From positions 1 to 64,000 of the forward strand of contig JBGCDW010000035.1 of the NCBI GenBank assembly GCA_045105775.1: a DNA stretch of 64,000 bases. The letters run 5' to 3'. The notes beneath the pieces were generated by a model. That model had not been told where the DNA came from and ran no database searches. It saw only the letters and a program-made list of their open reading frames with translations. The stretch is from Aureispira sp045105775. GTDB lineage: Bacteria > Bacteroidota > Bacteroidia > Chitinophagales > Saprospiraceae. A program made the translations under genes and the position numbers. This document shows positions 1 to 7,297 of the stretch, one piece after another (position 1 is the first letter of the stretch; every line of letters starts with the position of its first letter).

Positions 1-78
1 GGGGTATTTAAGTAGTCTTTAAAAAGTTCCCGTACTAAAAAATGGTTCTTTTGCCCTAGCTCGGCGTTGAAAATACGC

Positions 79-105
79 GCTGTAGCCCGCTACAGCTTTG
101 TTTTT
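79..105 (+). terminator. Hairpin followed by T-rich run near the left edge
   Basis: A perfect 7-bp stem (gctgtag 79-85, ctacagc 90-96) with a cccg loop is followed by tttgttttt on the plus strand. It could be a terminator for a plus-strand gene lying left of the window or a copy of a dispersed palindromic repeat; no second copy was noticed in this window. No gene was recognised in 1-161. Confidence 0.35.
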
Positions 106-161
106 CGCCTTGATCTAGCACAAAATCTTCCTTTTTTTATTGTACCGTTTCTTTTTTGTGC

Positions 162-416
162 CTACTTAAGATTGGAATAGACGTAATGCAATAATTTTTG
201 GTCTGCACATTGTTTCTTATCACGATCGGTTCCTTCTATAGCTTCGCAACCTGGAAACCGAGGCATGATTTCCGTAACATGAATTAAATATTCTTCTTTT
301 GAAGGCGGTGGTGTATCTTGTTGCATTTCTGTAGGAGCAATGGCTACCATCATTTGGCTCCATATAATCAACCAACAACTTCCTATAAATTTCAGTGCTG
401 TATTCTGTTTTATCAT
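162..416 (-). CDS. Short TonB-family relative lacking its C-terminal domain
   Basis: An 84-residue protein starting at the ATG at 416, five bases after the stop of the upstream gene, so probably translated with it. It has an N-terminal hydrophobic segment, a short Pro/Glu linker and then the block EIMPRFPGCE...KKQCADQKLL, which also occurs in the next two genes. In those genes the block runs directly into a TonB C-terminal domain (YP...G...V.FVV..QG). Here the protein stops at YSNLK, exactly where that domain should begin, and the bases beyond the stop do not resemble the missing part. It is either a decayed partial duplicate or a small protein using only the Cys block. I cannot assign a function. 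Confidence 0.6.
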   Translation of the reverse strand: MIKQNTALKFIGSCWLIIWSQMMVAIAPTEMQQDTPPPSKEEYLIHVTEIMPRFPGCEAIEGTDRDKKQCADQKLLHYVYSNLK

Positions 417-421
417 GTTAT

Positions 422-1180
422 TTATTTTAAGTTGAATCGAATAGGGAGGTGCATTTGCACCTTCACTGGTTTTCCTTTTTGCTTGCCTGCGACCCAAGGT
501 TGGGACAATGTGTTCATCAATTCAATCACTCTTGCAGCTTCCTTTCCCAAACCTCCTCCTGGGTTTCTTACCACCTCAATATTCTCCAACTTACCTTGCT
601 TATTCACCACAAACCCTACTATGGCCAGACCTTCTTCCAGAGCCCCTTTTTCTGCTGATGGGTAAGTGATGTTGTTATAAATAAACTTCATAAGTTTTTG
701 ATCTCCACACATTTTTTTTGTTCTGTAGTCGTCTATGGAGTCACATCCTGGAAATATAGGCATCTCCTCAGCCATGCTAAATACTTCGTCCTCTTCTTGC
801 AATTCTTCTAATTCCGGGGCTTCTACAATTACCTTAGAACTTTCCCCAAAGCCCTCTGGCAATACACAATCTAAATCGTCTTTGATTACGGGTGGCGGTG
901 GTGGTGGTGGTGGTGGTGGTAAAATATCACCGCCCTCGGTTGTCAACAATACTTCCATTTCTCGTTCTGGACCTAAAAGGTCTTCTGCTGTCGTATCAAC
1001 AGGTATAGAAGTGGTTACTTCAATAGCGTGTTCCGCCTCAATTATAGTTTGATTATTAGCTGCTTGGTCACTATTACAGGCCATCAACAACAAAGGAATT
1101 CCTACCAATAGGTATTGCAGCCGATGTAACCCTATTTTTATTCGGCACAGAAGAGGTCTCGTTATTATAACGTGCATCAT
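422..1180 (-). CDS. TonB C-terminal-domain lipoprotein with polyproline linker
   Basis: A 252-residue protein. I prefer the ATG at 1180 (or 1177): the longer frame begins with a GTG inside a terminator hairpin. A signal sequence ends in LLMAC, a plausible lipobox, so an envelope lipoprotein is likely. An acidic linker with ten consecutive prolines follows, then the MPIFPGCDSI...CGDQKL block and a TonB C-terminal domain ending PIRFNLK. TonB C-terminal domains normally contact the TonB boxes of outer-membrane receptors, but a lipid-anchored protein cannot be a canonical inner-membrane transducer, so the partner is unclear. It is separated by a hairpin from the TonB gene upstream and followed at once by the truncated relative. 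Confidence 0.75.
   Translation of the reverse strand: MMHVIITRPLLCRIKIGLHRLQYLLVGIPLLLMACNSDQAANNQTIIEAEHAIEVTTSIPVDTTAEDLLGPEREMEVLLTTEGGDILPPPPPPPPPPVIKDDLDCVLPEGFGESSKVIVEAPELEELQEEDEVFSMAEEMPIFPGCDSIDDYRTKKMCGDQKLMKFIYNNITYPSAEKGALEEGLAIVGFVVNKQGKLENIEVVRNPGGGLGKEAARVIELMNTLSQPWVAGKQKGKPVKVQMHLPIRFNLK
893..920 (+). repeat. GGT trinucleotide run encoding polyproline
   Basis: A near-perfect (ggt)n tract on the plus strand, read as CCA/CCG codons on the minus strand, encodes the ten prolines in the lipoprotein linker. Gain or loss of units keeps the frame. Runs of proline this long normally need EF-P for efficient translation. Confidence 0.8.
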
Positions 1181-1195
1181 TATTTGGTTTATTGT

Positions 1196-1233
1196 AAAAA
1201 ATAAAAACAGCACTCTCGTAAAATGAGAGTGCT
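1196..1233 (-). terminator. Terminator between the two TonB-domain genes
   Basis: A 9-bp perfect stem (agcactctc 1209-1217, gagagtgct 1225-1233) is followed on the minus strand by gtttttatttttta. It lies just after the stop at 1275 and would end transcripts of the upstream TonB gene. Confidence 0.7.
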
Positions 1234-1274
1234 AAACATGGGCTTACGAACACTATCTAGCAATGATATGTTTG

Positions 1275-2216
1275 TTACTTTATCTTGAATCGTACAGGTA
1301 GATTGTATTGTACTTTTACAGCTCTACCACGCTGTTTACCTGGTGTCCATGCTTTGGGCAAATTATTCATCATACGAATGATTCTAATAGCTTCTTTGCC
1401 TAAACCTGCCCCTGGATCTCTCAATAATTTTATATCTTGAATTTTTCCTTGCTTATCGACTACAAAACTTATGACAACAGTACCTTCTACATTTATTTCT
1501 AGTGCTTGTCTAGGATAACGTATGTTATCATAAATAAAGGAAAGCATTTTTTGGTCTGCACACTGCTTCTTTACGTCGTGTTCCCCGTCTATATCTTCAC
1601 AACCTGGAAATCGAGGCATCTGCTCTACAATGGTCCATGTTGTTTCTACAGAAACTTCTTCTTCTTTTGGTGGGGCTGGTTCAGGCTCTATAATAATATT
1701 TCCAAGACTCAAAGCAGCCTTGCCATCATTAGGGCCAGTAGTAGGAACAATTGGTTGAGGTTCTATTACGGGTTGAGGTTCTATGATAGGCTTTTCTTCG
1801 ATTTTTATATTCAAAGGGTCTGTAGCTGGCGGTGGTGGCAATGCAGGCAAGTTCTGTGGAGGATGTGTGGTAACAGGGACATCTTCTAATAGCCCCTCTA
1901 CTACCAGTCCATCACCTTCATAATAAGCGTCATAACTGTAATGTGTCCAAGCAAAAATTAGCAAAACCAAGCCAATTGCGGACACCAAACTCAGCAATTT
2001 GATATTAGAGCTATATTCTCGTACATCTACAGCACTATATTTTTTTGAGAGGGTGGGCATATCTTTAGCCTCTTCGCGATAATTGGTATGTTGTTGTTGC
2101 CAGTACAGCTTCACTCCCACTACTAAAGCGGCAAGCAACATTGTTATTCCCAACAATCCTACAAGTACCTGATTGCCTGTTAATACGAGTGTAGATAAAA
2201 AAATAAAAGTTGTCAT
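1275..2216 (-). CDS. Energy transducer TonB-like protein
   Basis: A 313-residue inner-membrane protein with hydrophobic segments at about 14-38 and 71-91, a Pro/Glu-rich periplasmic linker (about 105-190 with repeated IEPQP) and a C-terminal TonB domain (about 215-313). The domain contains VVISFVVDKQGKIQD and ends LPVRFKIK. Just before it is the block EQMPRFPGCEDI...CADQKML shared with the two downstream genes. TonB proteins transmit proton-motive force from ExbB/ExbD to outer-membrane transporters; no exbB or exbD is present here. Two N-terminal membrane segments instead of one are seen in other Bacteroidota transducers, so it may serve a dedicated receptor. Start ATG at 2216. Confidence 0.8.
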   Translation of the reverse strand: MTTFIFLSTLVLTGNQVLVGLLGITMLLAALVVGVKLYWQQQHTNYREEAKDMPTLSKKYSAVDVREYSSNIKLLSLVSAIGLVLLIFAWTHYSYDAYYEGDGLVVEGLLEDVPVTTHPPQNLPALPPPPATDPLNIKIEEKPIIEPQPVIEPQPIVPTTGPNDGKAALSLGNIIIEPEPAPPKEEEVSVETTWTIVEQMPRFPGCEDIDGEHDVKKQCADQKMLSFIYDNIRYPRQALEINVEGTVVISFVVDKQGKIQDIKLLRDPGAGLGKEAIRIIRMMNNLPKAWTPGKQRGRAVKVQYNLPVRFKIK

Positions 2217-2462
2217 TTGTTGGTGGTTTTGTATACCAGCATCTACTGTTGCTTTTCCTTGTTTTTGGGCAAGGCAAAGCCGCTACTAGTTCATGCTAGT
2301 TGTTGTAATTTCTAATAGGATGTACGTTGTTATTGTTTAGGGGTCTGGTTTAGAGGAAAAAGTGTCTGTTTTTGATTGTTGCTCTAAGAATGGTTTGGAG
2401 AGTAGCTTTTTTAGGATAGATGCCTCTATTTTTGTTTTTGGTGGTTTGGGTTTATTTTTTTC

Positions 2463-2500
2463 AAAAAAAAACATCTTGAACGAGTTCAAGATGTTTTTTA
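2463..2500 (-). terminator. Terminator of the coiled-coil protein gene
   Basis: A perfect 10-bp stem (acatcttgaa 2471-2480, ttcaagatgt 2485-2494, loop cgag) has A8 on its left and T6 on its right, so it can act in both directions. It lies 26 bases after the minus-strand stop at 2526. The rest of 2217-2525 shows no gene. Confidence 0.85.
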
Positions 2501-2525
2501 CCAGTGCTTAAGCTTTGTATTCGGT

Positions 2526-3923
2526 TTACTCCTCTTCTTCTCCTATTGCTGTTTTATCTTCTTCAGCTGGGGGAAGAGGTTCAGAAAAGGTTTCTGTTGC
2601 TTCTGTTGCTTCTGTTGCTTCTGTTGCTTCTGCTACTTCTGCTACTTCTGTTGCTTCTGCTACTTCTGCTACTTCTGTTACTTCTGTTACTTCTGCTACT
2701 TCTGTTGCTTCTGTTGCTTCTGCTACTTCTGTTGCTTCTGCTACTTCTGTTGCTTCTGCTACTTCTGTTGAAGCTAAAGCTTCAGCAGCAGCTTTCTTTT
2801 TTGCTGCTTCTTTGGCTGCTGCTTCTTTGGCTTTGCGCTTTTTTTCCTGTTCGGCTCTGCGTTTTTCTTCCCGTTCAAGACGAGCTTCGTTCTTTTGATG
2901 CTTGTATTCCAAGTCCTTCATGGTATTGTGCATATCTTGCAATTTGTTGTTCTTGGAATCAATACGCTCTTGGATCAACTTGGCTCGCACCTCTCTCAGT
3001 TGTGTTTCTAACTGACTCACGCTACCTGAATTCAGTTTATTTTGTTGAATTACCATCTCTTTTTTGTCTCGTGCAATGGAGCGTTCCATTTTTTGAATGG
3101 CAGCATTTAAGCCTTCTATTCTTCTAGTCAAACGTCCTTCTGGGGAGCTGTTTGGGGAGCGTTTTTTCTTTACTTCCTTGAATGCAGTATCAATTCTATC
3201 CCAGAGTTTTGAGCGTAAGTTTCTAGTGAGAATGGCTTTTTTGAAGTGTTGTTGTAAATCCTTGAGAGCGTTAAAGAGTTGTTGTAAATCTGCTTTTTCT
3301 GCCTGAATATTTTCTTCAATAGGTTCTAATCGCGCTACAATTTCATTGTAGTTCACCTCTGCCTGTTCCTCGTATTGGTTATCTTCCTTAGAGCGCATGG
3401 TTTTGAGTTGCGAAAACAATTCATTGGTTCTGCTTCTCAAAGTATTGATGTGCTCTCTAAACAAGTTTTGCTCATTAATTTGTTGCTGTACTTTGCTCCA
3501 GAATCCTTTCATATTATTCCAAGTGTCCTTGGAGTATTTAGTGAGTCCATCTACTTTTTCCTGCAATTCATCCAGTTCGGTTTTGTAAGTTTGATACAAC
3601 TTGGTTGAAAGTACCATAAAGATCCACTCTGTTTGTGTACGGGTCAGCAACTCCTGTTTTTCGGTTATAACCCCTTCTGGCAAGAGGCTCACGCTGGCAG
3701 ATAAGGTTACTTCAGTTGCTTCAATTCCCTCAGGAAAAGCAACTGCCTGTCCTTGTCGCCATTTGTTGAGTAGTTCCTTCGAGAATTCCTCTGAGGCTTG
3801 TTCGCCTTCAAAAACCCATGTTTTAACTTTATTAGTCTCAGGATTTAGCTCTAAAGCTAAAAGTACTTTTTCCTGTATTTCTTCTGTGCCTTTATGCCCC
3901 CACAGTACAAGTTTTGTTTTCAT
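2526..3923 (-). CDS. Coiled-coil protein with EVAEAT repeat tail
   Basis: A 465-residue, highly charged protein without a signal peptide, so probably cytoplasmic. Residues 1-90 form a mixed region. Residues about 105-360 are predicted coiled coil (long Glu/Lys/Gln-rich heptads). Residues 345-385 are a Lys/Arg/Ala-rich helix (RAEQEKKRKAKEAAAKEA). Residues 388-445 are imperfect repeats of EVAEAT/TEATEA, followed by an acidic end. I do not recognise the family and assign no function. It is monocistronic by layout, with its own strong terminator. The repeat tail is encoded by simple 6- and 9-nt units likely to vary in number between strains. Confidence 0.75.
   Translation of the reverse strand: MKTKLVLWGHKGTEEIQEKVLLALELNPETNKVKTWVFEGEQASEEFSKELLNKWRQGQAVAFPEGIEATEVTLSASVSLLPEGVITEKQELLTRTQTEWIFMVLSTKLYQTYKTELDELQEKVDGLTKYSKDTWNNMKGFWSKVQQQINEQNLFREHINTLRSRTNELFSQLKTMRSKEDNQYEEQAEVNYNEIVARLEPIEENIQAEKADLQQLFNALKDLQQHFKKAILTRNLRSKLWDRIDTAFKEVKKKRSPNSSPEGRLTRRIEGLNAAIQKMERSIARDKKEMVIQQNKLNSGSVSQLETQLREVRAKLIQERIDSKNNKLQDMHNTMKDLEYKHQKNEARLEREEKRRAEQEKKRKAKEAAAKEAAKKKAAAEALASTEVAEATEVAEATEVAEATEATEVAEVTEVTEVAEVAEATEVAEVAEATEATEATEATETFSEPLPPAEEDKTAIGEEEE
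2596..2772 (+). repeat. Tandem gcttctgtt / acttctgct repeats in coding DNA
   Basis: About 177 bases built from nested hexamers (gcttct, gttgct, acttct), coding for EVAEAT-type repeats on the minus strand. The read-through of the opposite frame is poly-Leu and is not a gene. Unit changes of 3, 6 or 9 nt preserve the frame. Confidence 0.85.
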
Positions 3924-4121
3924 AACACCACTGCTTTCAGTAATTTGTAATCTAAATTCTAATTCATCGAGTCATTTACACAACTCTTGTAAAACTACCT
4001 GTAGGTAGACTAAGTTATTTAGTTATGCTTAATGTGAATTCTTTGAGCCTCCATTCCAATAAACAGGAATAAAACATCAAAGAACTTATTTGATTATAGC
4101 TCTAATTTAAGCTTTCTTTTT

Positions 4122-4161
4122 CATAAAAAAGACCTCTGCCCCCAAAAACAGGGCAGAGGTC
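4122..4161 (-). terminator. Terminator of the repeat-rich envelope protein gene
   Basis: An 11-bp perfect stem (gacctctgccc 4131-4141, gggcagaggtc 4151-4161) is followed on the minus strand by TTTTTT. It lies 57 bases beyond the stop at 4219. Confidence 0.85.
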
Positions 4162-4218
4162 ATGTATATCATTAAAAATATATGGAGCTAATAGCGTTTT
4201 TGCACTAGACTAAATATT

Positions 4219-5301
4219 CTAGTAATTTACTCCCAAAGCACGCAATGTTTCAAAGTCCAATTGACCAACTGGTAATCCATTGGCTTTTTGGAATTTAACC
4301 AAAGCCTCCTTAGTTTGTTTTCCCATGATGTTATCTACTGGGCCAGGGTCATATCCTTTAGCTTTTAGTGCAGCTTGAATTTCTCGCACTTTTACTGCAT
4401 TCACTTTGTTCTGACACAGTACCTCTCTCCACTCCGAGAATCCCCCTGCTTTGACCAAGCGACGATTAGAAACCGTTCTATACTCAGCAGGAATTTCAGT
4501 AACTTTGGTTTCAGCAGGTGCAACCAATACCGTTTTCTTAACATCTTTATATTCAGCAGGAATTTCAATTGTTTTGGTTTGGGCTGCTTTTACCATTACC
4601 GTTTTTGTAATTGTCTTGTATTCTGCAGGAATTTCGACACGACGTGTAGTGGCAGGCGTTTTTACAACGCGATCTGTAGTTGTTTTGTACTCAGCAGGAA
4701 CAACTACTTCTTTGGTAGTAGGAGGTGTTTTCATAACCGTTTTGGTCAATGTTTCATACTGTGCTGGTACTTCTACCAAACACCATACTAAACAATCATC
4801 AGGGTCTTGTGAAAGACAGTTTTTGTCCCCTTTGCGTTTCACCCATTTGGTAGAAGCAGGCGACACCTCTATTTGTTCTGTTACCGTTTCATATTCGGCA
4901 GGAACTTCTACCAATTTCACTTCTTCAGGACGTATCATTACTTGACTTTCTACCGTTTCGTATACAGCTTGAACAGGTTCCAAGCGGAAAGTAGCAGGCT
5001 TCACCTCTACACGCTCTGTTACGGTTTCATACACGGCTGGAATAACCTCCAAACGCGTAGCAGCACCCTTTACCTCTACGCGCTCCTCTGCTTCCTCAAA
5101 TCTAGCAGGAATAATCTCTAAACGCTGTGTAGCCTGTTTGGTCAATACTTCTTCCGTTAGGTTTTCATACTGGTCAGGAATCATACAGCGTGCATAACAC
5201 TTACCAGGTTCTGCATTGGGTGGATAGTCCTGTGCAAGCAGCGTACTACAAGATACTGTTATTATTATAGTTATTATAAAAAATAAGTTTATTTTTTTCA
5301 T
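4219..5301 (-). CDS. VPAEY-repeat envelope protein with peptidoglycan-binding domain
   Basis: A 360-residue protein. The N-terminal hydrophobic signal (about 1-24, ending LLAQ) directs export. A Cys pair follows (GKCYARCM), then about ten copies of a unit of roughly 20-25 residues with the core VPAEYETVTEQVEV-P (residues 45-290). A Cys-containing insert (NCLSQDPDDCLVWC, about 158-172) interrupts the repeats. The C-terminus (about 303-358) fits a PG_binding_1 domain (VREIQAALKAKGYDPGPVD). It probably sits in the periplasm attached to the cell wall, with the repeats forming an extended rod or docking surface. The repeat family has no known function that I can name. Its own terminator follows; no operon partner. 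Confidence 0.75.
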   Translation of the reverse strand: MKKINLFFIITIIITVSCSTLLAQDYPPNAEPGKCYARCMIPDQYENLTEEVLTKQATQRLEIIPARFEEAEERVEVKGAATRLEVIPAVYETVTERVEVKPATFRLEPVQAVYETVESQVMIRPEEVKLVEVPAEYETVTEQIEVSPASTKWVKRKGDKNCLSQDPDDCLVWCLVEVPAQYETLTKTVMKTPPTTKEVVVPAEYKTTTDRVVKTPATTRRVEIPAEYKTITKTVMVKAAQTKTIEIPAEYKDVKKTVLVAPAETKVTEIPAEYRTVSNRRLVKAGGFSEWREVLCQNKVNAVKVREIQAALKAKGYDPGPVDNIMGKQTKEALVKFQKANGLPVGQLDFETLRALGVNY

Positions 5302-5633
5302 TAATTATACATTTAAGTGTTATTACTAGAAATACTACGTTTTGTCTTTAGATTTATATCTTAATTGCGTAATTAAGAGATTTTTTTGGTATTACTAATC
5401 TGTCTTATTCAAATTATTTCAGTCAACAAACAACAATATTAGTTATATTTCTCTGAAGTTGTTTAAAAACATCCAATTAGTTGCTAAACACTAGTGCTTT
5501 TACTTACGTGAAACCTTCGAGATTGTGCCTTTTTTGCTTGGGCTTTTGTCCTACTAGCAGTAGCAACGCAGGCAAGCCTAATATAGATTGAAAGCTAGGT
5601 TCTTCTAATTCGATTTTTTAAACAACTGCTCTC
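5302..5633. other. Intergenic region, no gene seen
   Basis: A 332-base AT-rich gap between the promoter side of the envelope protein gene and the 3' end of the HD-domain gene. No convincing reading frame, RNA or strong hairpin was found. Confidence 0.6.
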
Positions 5634-6884
5634 TTAGGCTTTGATTTCTTTGGGGTAACATGCAAAATATTTAACAATTTCTTTGCTCTGGATACAGTGT
5701 TCTTGCCATTCCGAAATAGGTCGAACTTGATTATTCTTCAATAAAATTAAGATTTCTTCCTTACCTTTTTTGTACGCATTATTAGCTTCTTGCCCTTCAA
5801 ATACGAGGTAATCTAATTCCTTAGTACTCCAATTGGGCCAAGCCTCTGCTAACCTTGTTTTGGTTTGCGCTACAAACTCTTTTTCTATTGGTTCATCTTT
5901 CAAATCTACGCCCAACAATCGGCGTTCTAATAATGCTTTTGCTAAAAAAGATAGCACATTATCATCATGATAAGCAAAGCTTTTAACAGCCGCTAGTACA
6001 TCGGTATCATCGAGTCTGTAAAAGTAGTCTAAAATTTCTGTTGTGTTTTCTTCTAAAGTCTGTTTATTCAATTCTTGACTCAAAAAATAATGCAGTGGAG
6101 GAGATAATGCCAAAGCCACTCCTTGTTGCAAGAGTTCTCTGGCTCTTCGCATGATTTGTACAAGCATTTCTCCAGCACAAATTACATTCTTGTGCAAATA
6201 TACTTGCCAGTACATCAATCTCCTTGTCATTAGGAAGTTTTCTACCGAATAGATTCCCTTAAACTCAATTACTAATTGGTCATTGTGTACATGGAGTAAT
6301 TTTAGGAGTCTATTGTATCCTACTTTACCCTCTTGCACCCCTGTAAAAAAACTATCTCGTGTCAGGTAATCCATTCTATCCATATCCAACTGTCCAGAAA
6401 CCAATTGGTGCAAAAAGCGTTTGTGATAGGTTCCTTCAAAAACCTGCAAGGCCATGGTTAGTTGTCCATCAAAAATTTCATTGAGATGGTGCATCATTTT
6501 TTTGGATAACTCTTCGTGTACCACATCAATCAAGCAATGCTCTAGAGAATGCGAAAAAGGACCATGTCCTATATCGTGTAATAAAATAGCAATGGTAACG
6601 GCTTCTAGTTCTTTATCACTGATTTTAATCTGCTTTTCTCTGAGCGTTTGAACAGCTTTTCTAACCAAATATACCGCGCCTAAAGAATGATGAAAACGAT
6701 TGTGTGTGGCACCTGGATAAACGTAATGTGTAAGCCCTAACTGCATAATTCGACGCAAACGCTGAAAGTAAGGGTGTTCAATCAATGTTATAATAATCCC
6801 ATCTGGAATTTCTATCAATCCATATATAGGGTCATTGACTATTTTACCTTCTTTTAATGGATGCTGCAAAGGGTTATTATTCAT
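5634..6884 (-). CDS. HD-superfamily phosphohydrolase
   Basis: A 416-residue cytoplasmic protein. The HD metal site is visible as RFHHSLG (63-69), LLHDIGHGPFSH (101-112) and the distal Asp in QLDMDRMDYL (165-174). This pattern matches the SAMHD1/YdhJ-like branch of HD hydrolases, whose characterised members cleave dNTPs or related phosphoesters; the substrate here cannot be read from sequence. The spacing of motifs and full length argue for an active enzyme. It is monocistronic, starting at the ATG at 6884. Confidence 0.85.
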   Translation of the reverse strand: MNNNPLQHPLKEGKIVNDPIYGLIEIPDGIIITLIEHPYFQRLRRIMQLGLTHYVYPGATHNRFHHSLGAVYLVRKAVQTLREKQIKISDKELEAVTIAILLHDIGHGPFSHSLEHCLIDVVHEELSKKMMHHLNEIFDGQLTMALQVFEGTYHKRFLHQLVSGQLDMDRMDYLTRDSFFTGVQEGKVGYNRLLKLLHVHNDQLVIEFKGIYSVENFLMTRRLMYWQVYLHKNVICAGEMLVQIMRRARELLQQGVALALSPPLHYFLSQELNKQTLEENTTEILDYFYRLDDTDVLAAVKSFAYHDDNVLSFLAKALLERRLLGVDLKDEPIEKEFVAQTKTRLAEAWPNWSTKELDYLVFEGQEANNAYKKGKEEILILLKNNQVRPISEWQEHCIQSKEIVKYFACYPKEIKA

Positions 6885-7297
6885 TAAATTATAAAATATT
6901 GTGACACTTTAATTAACAATTGAATTCAACATCTAAAAATACAAATACAACTTAAAAATTAATAAATTCATATATCTAAATTACATTATCACCTGTTCAT
7001 CAACAGACTGTAAAAATTCATCTTTTTTTGACCTAAACCAATTATATTCCACTTTTTTCACCAAATCATTATTCTTATAGATTGCAAAATGGCATTTTTT
7101 ACAGTATATTTAAGTTGTTACACCAAGAAAAATTGCTTTTGGCAAAAAAAAACTGCTTTTTGGCAATATTCCCCCATTTAATAATCCTTGGTATTCAACC
7201 ATTCCTTTTTCATTTATCAACCTGCCCCTATCTTCATTCTATACATATGAAACTCACTTCATATGTACATATATTCATTAACTAGAATCAGTATTTT
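6885..7297. other. Divergent intergenic region
   Basis: A 413-base, very AT-rich gap between two divergently transcribed genes, so it should contain both promoters. I did not find a full TTTG/TAnnTTTG pair with good spacing. Short frames here have no coding character. Confidence 0.55.

Noticed and set aside
2596..2772. CRISPR-like array
   Set aside because: The units are 6-9 nt with no unique spacers and lie inside a coding gene.
2504..3127. Plus-strand frame reading as a long polyleucine protein
   Set aside because: It is the complement of the EVAEAT-coding repeat tract; the minus-strand frame has a normal protein before the repeats and a terminator after it.
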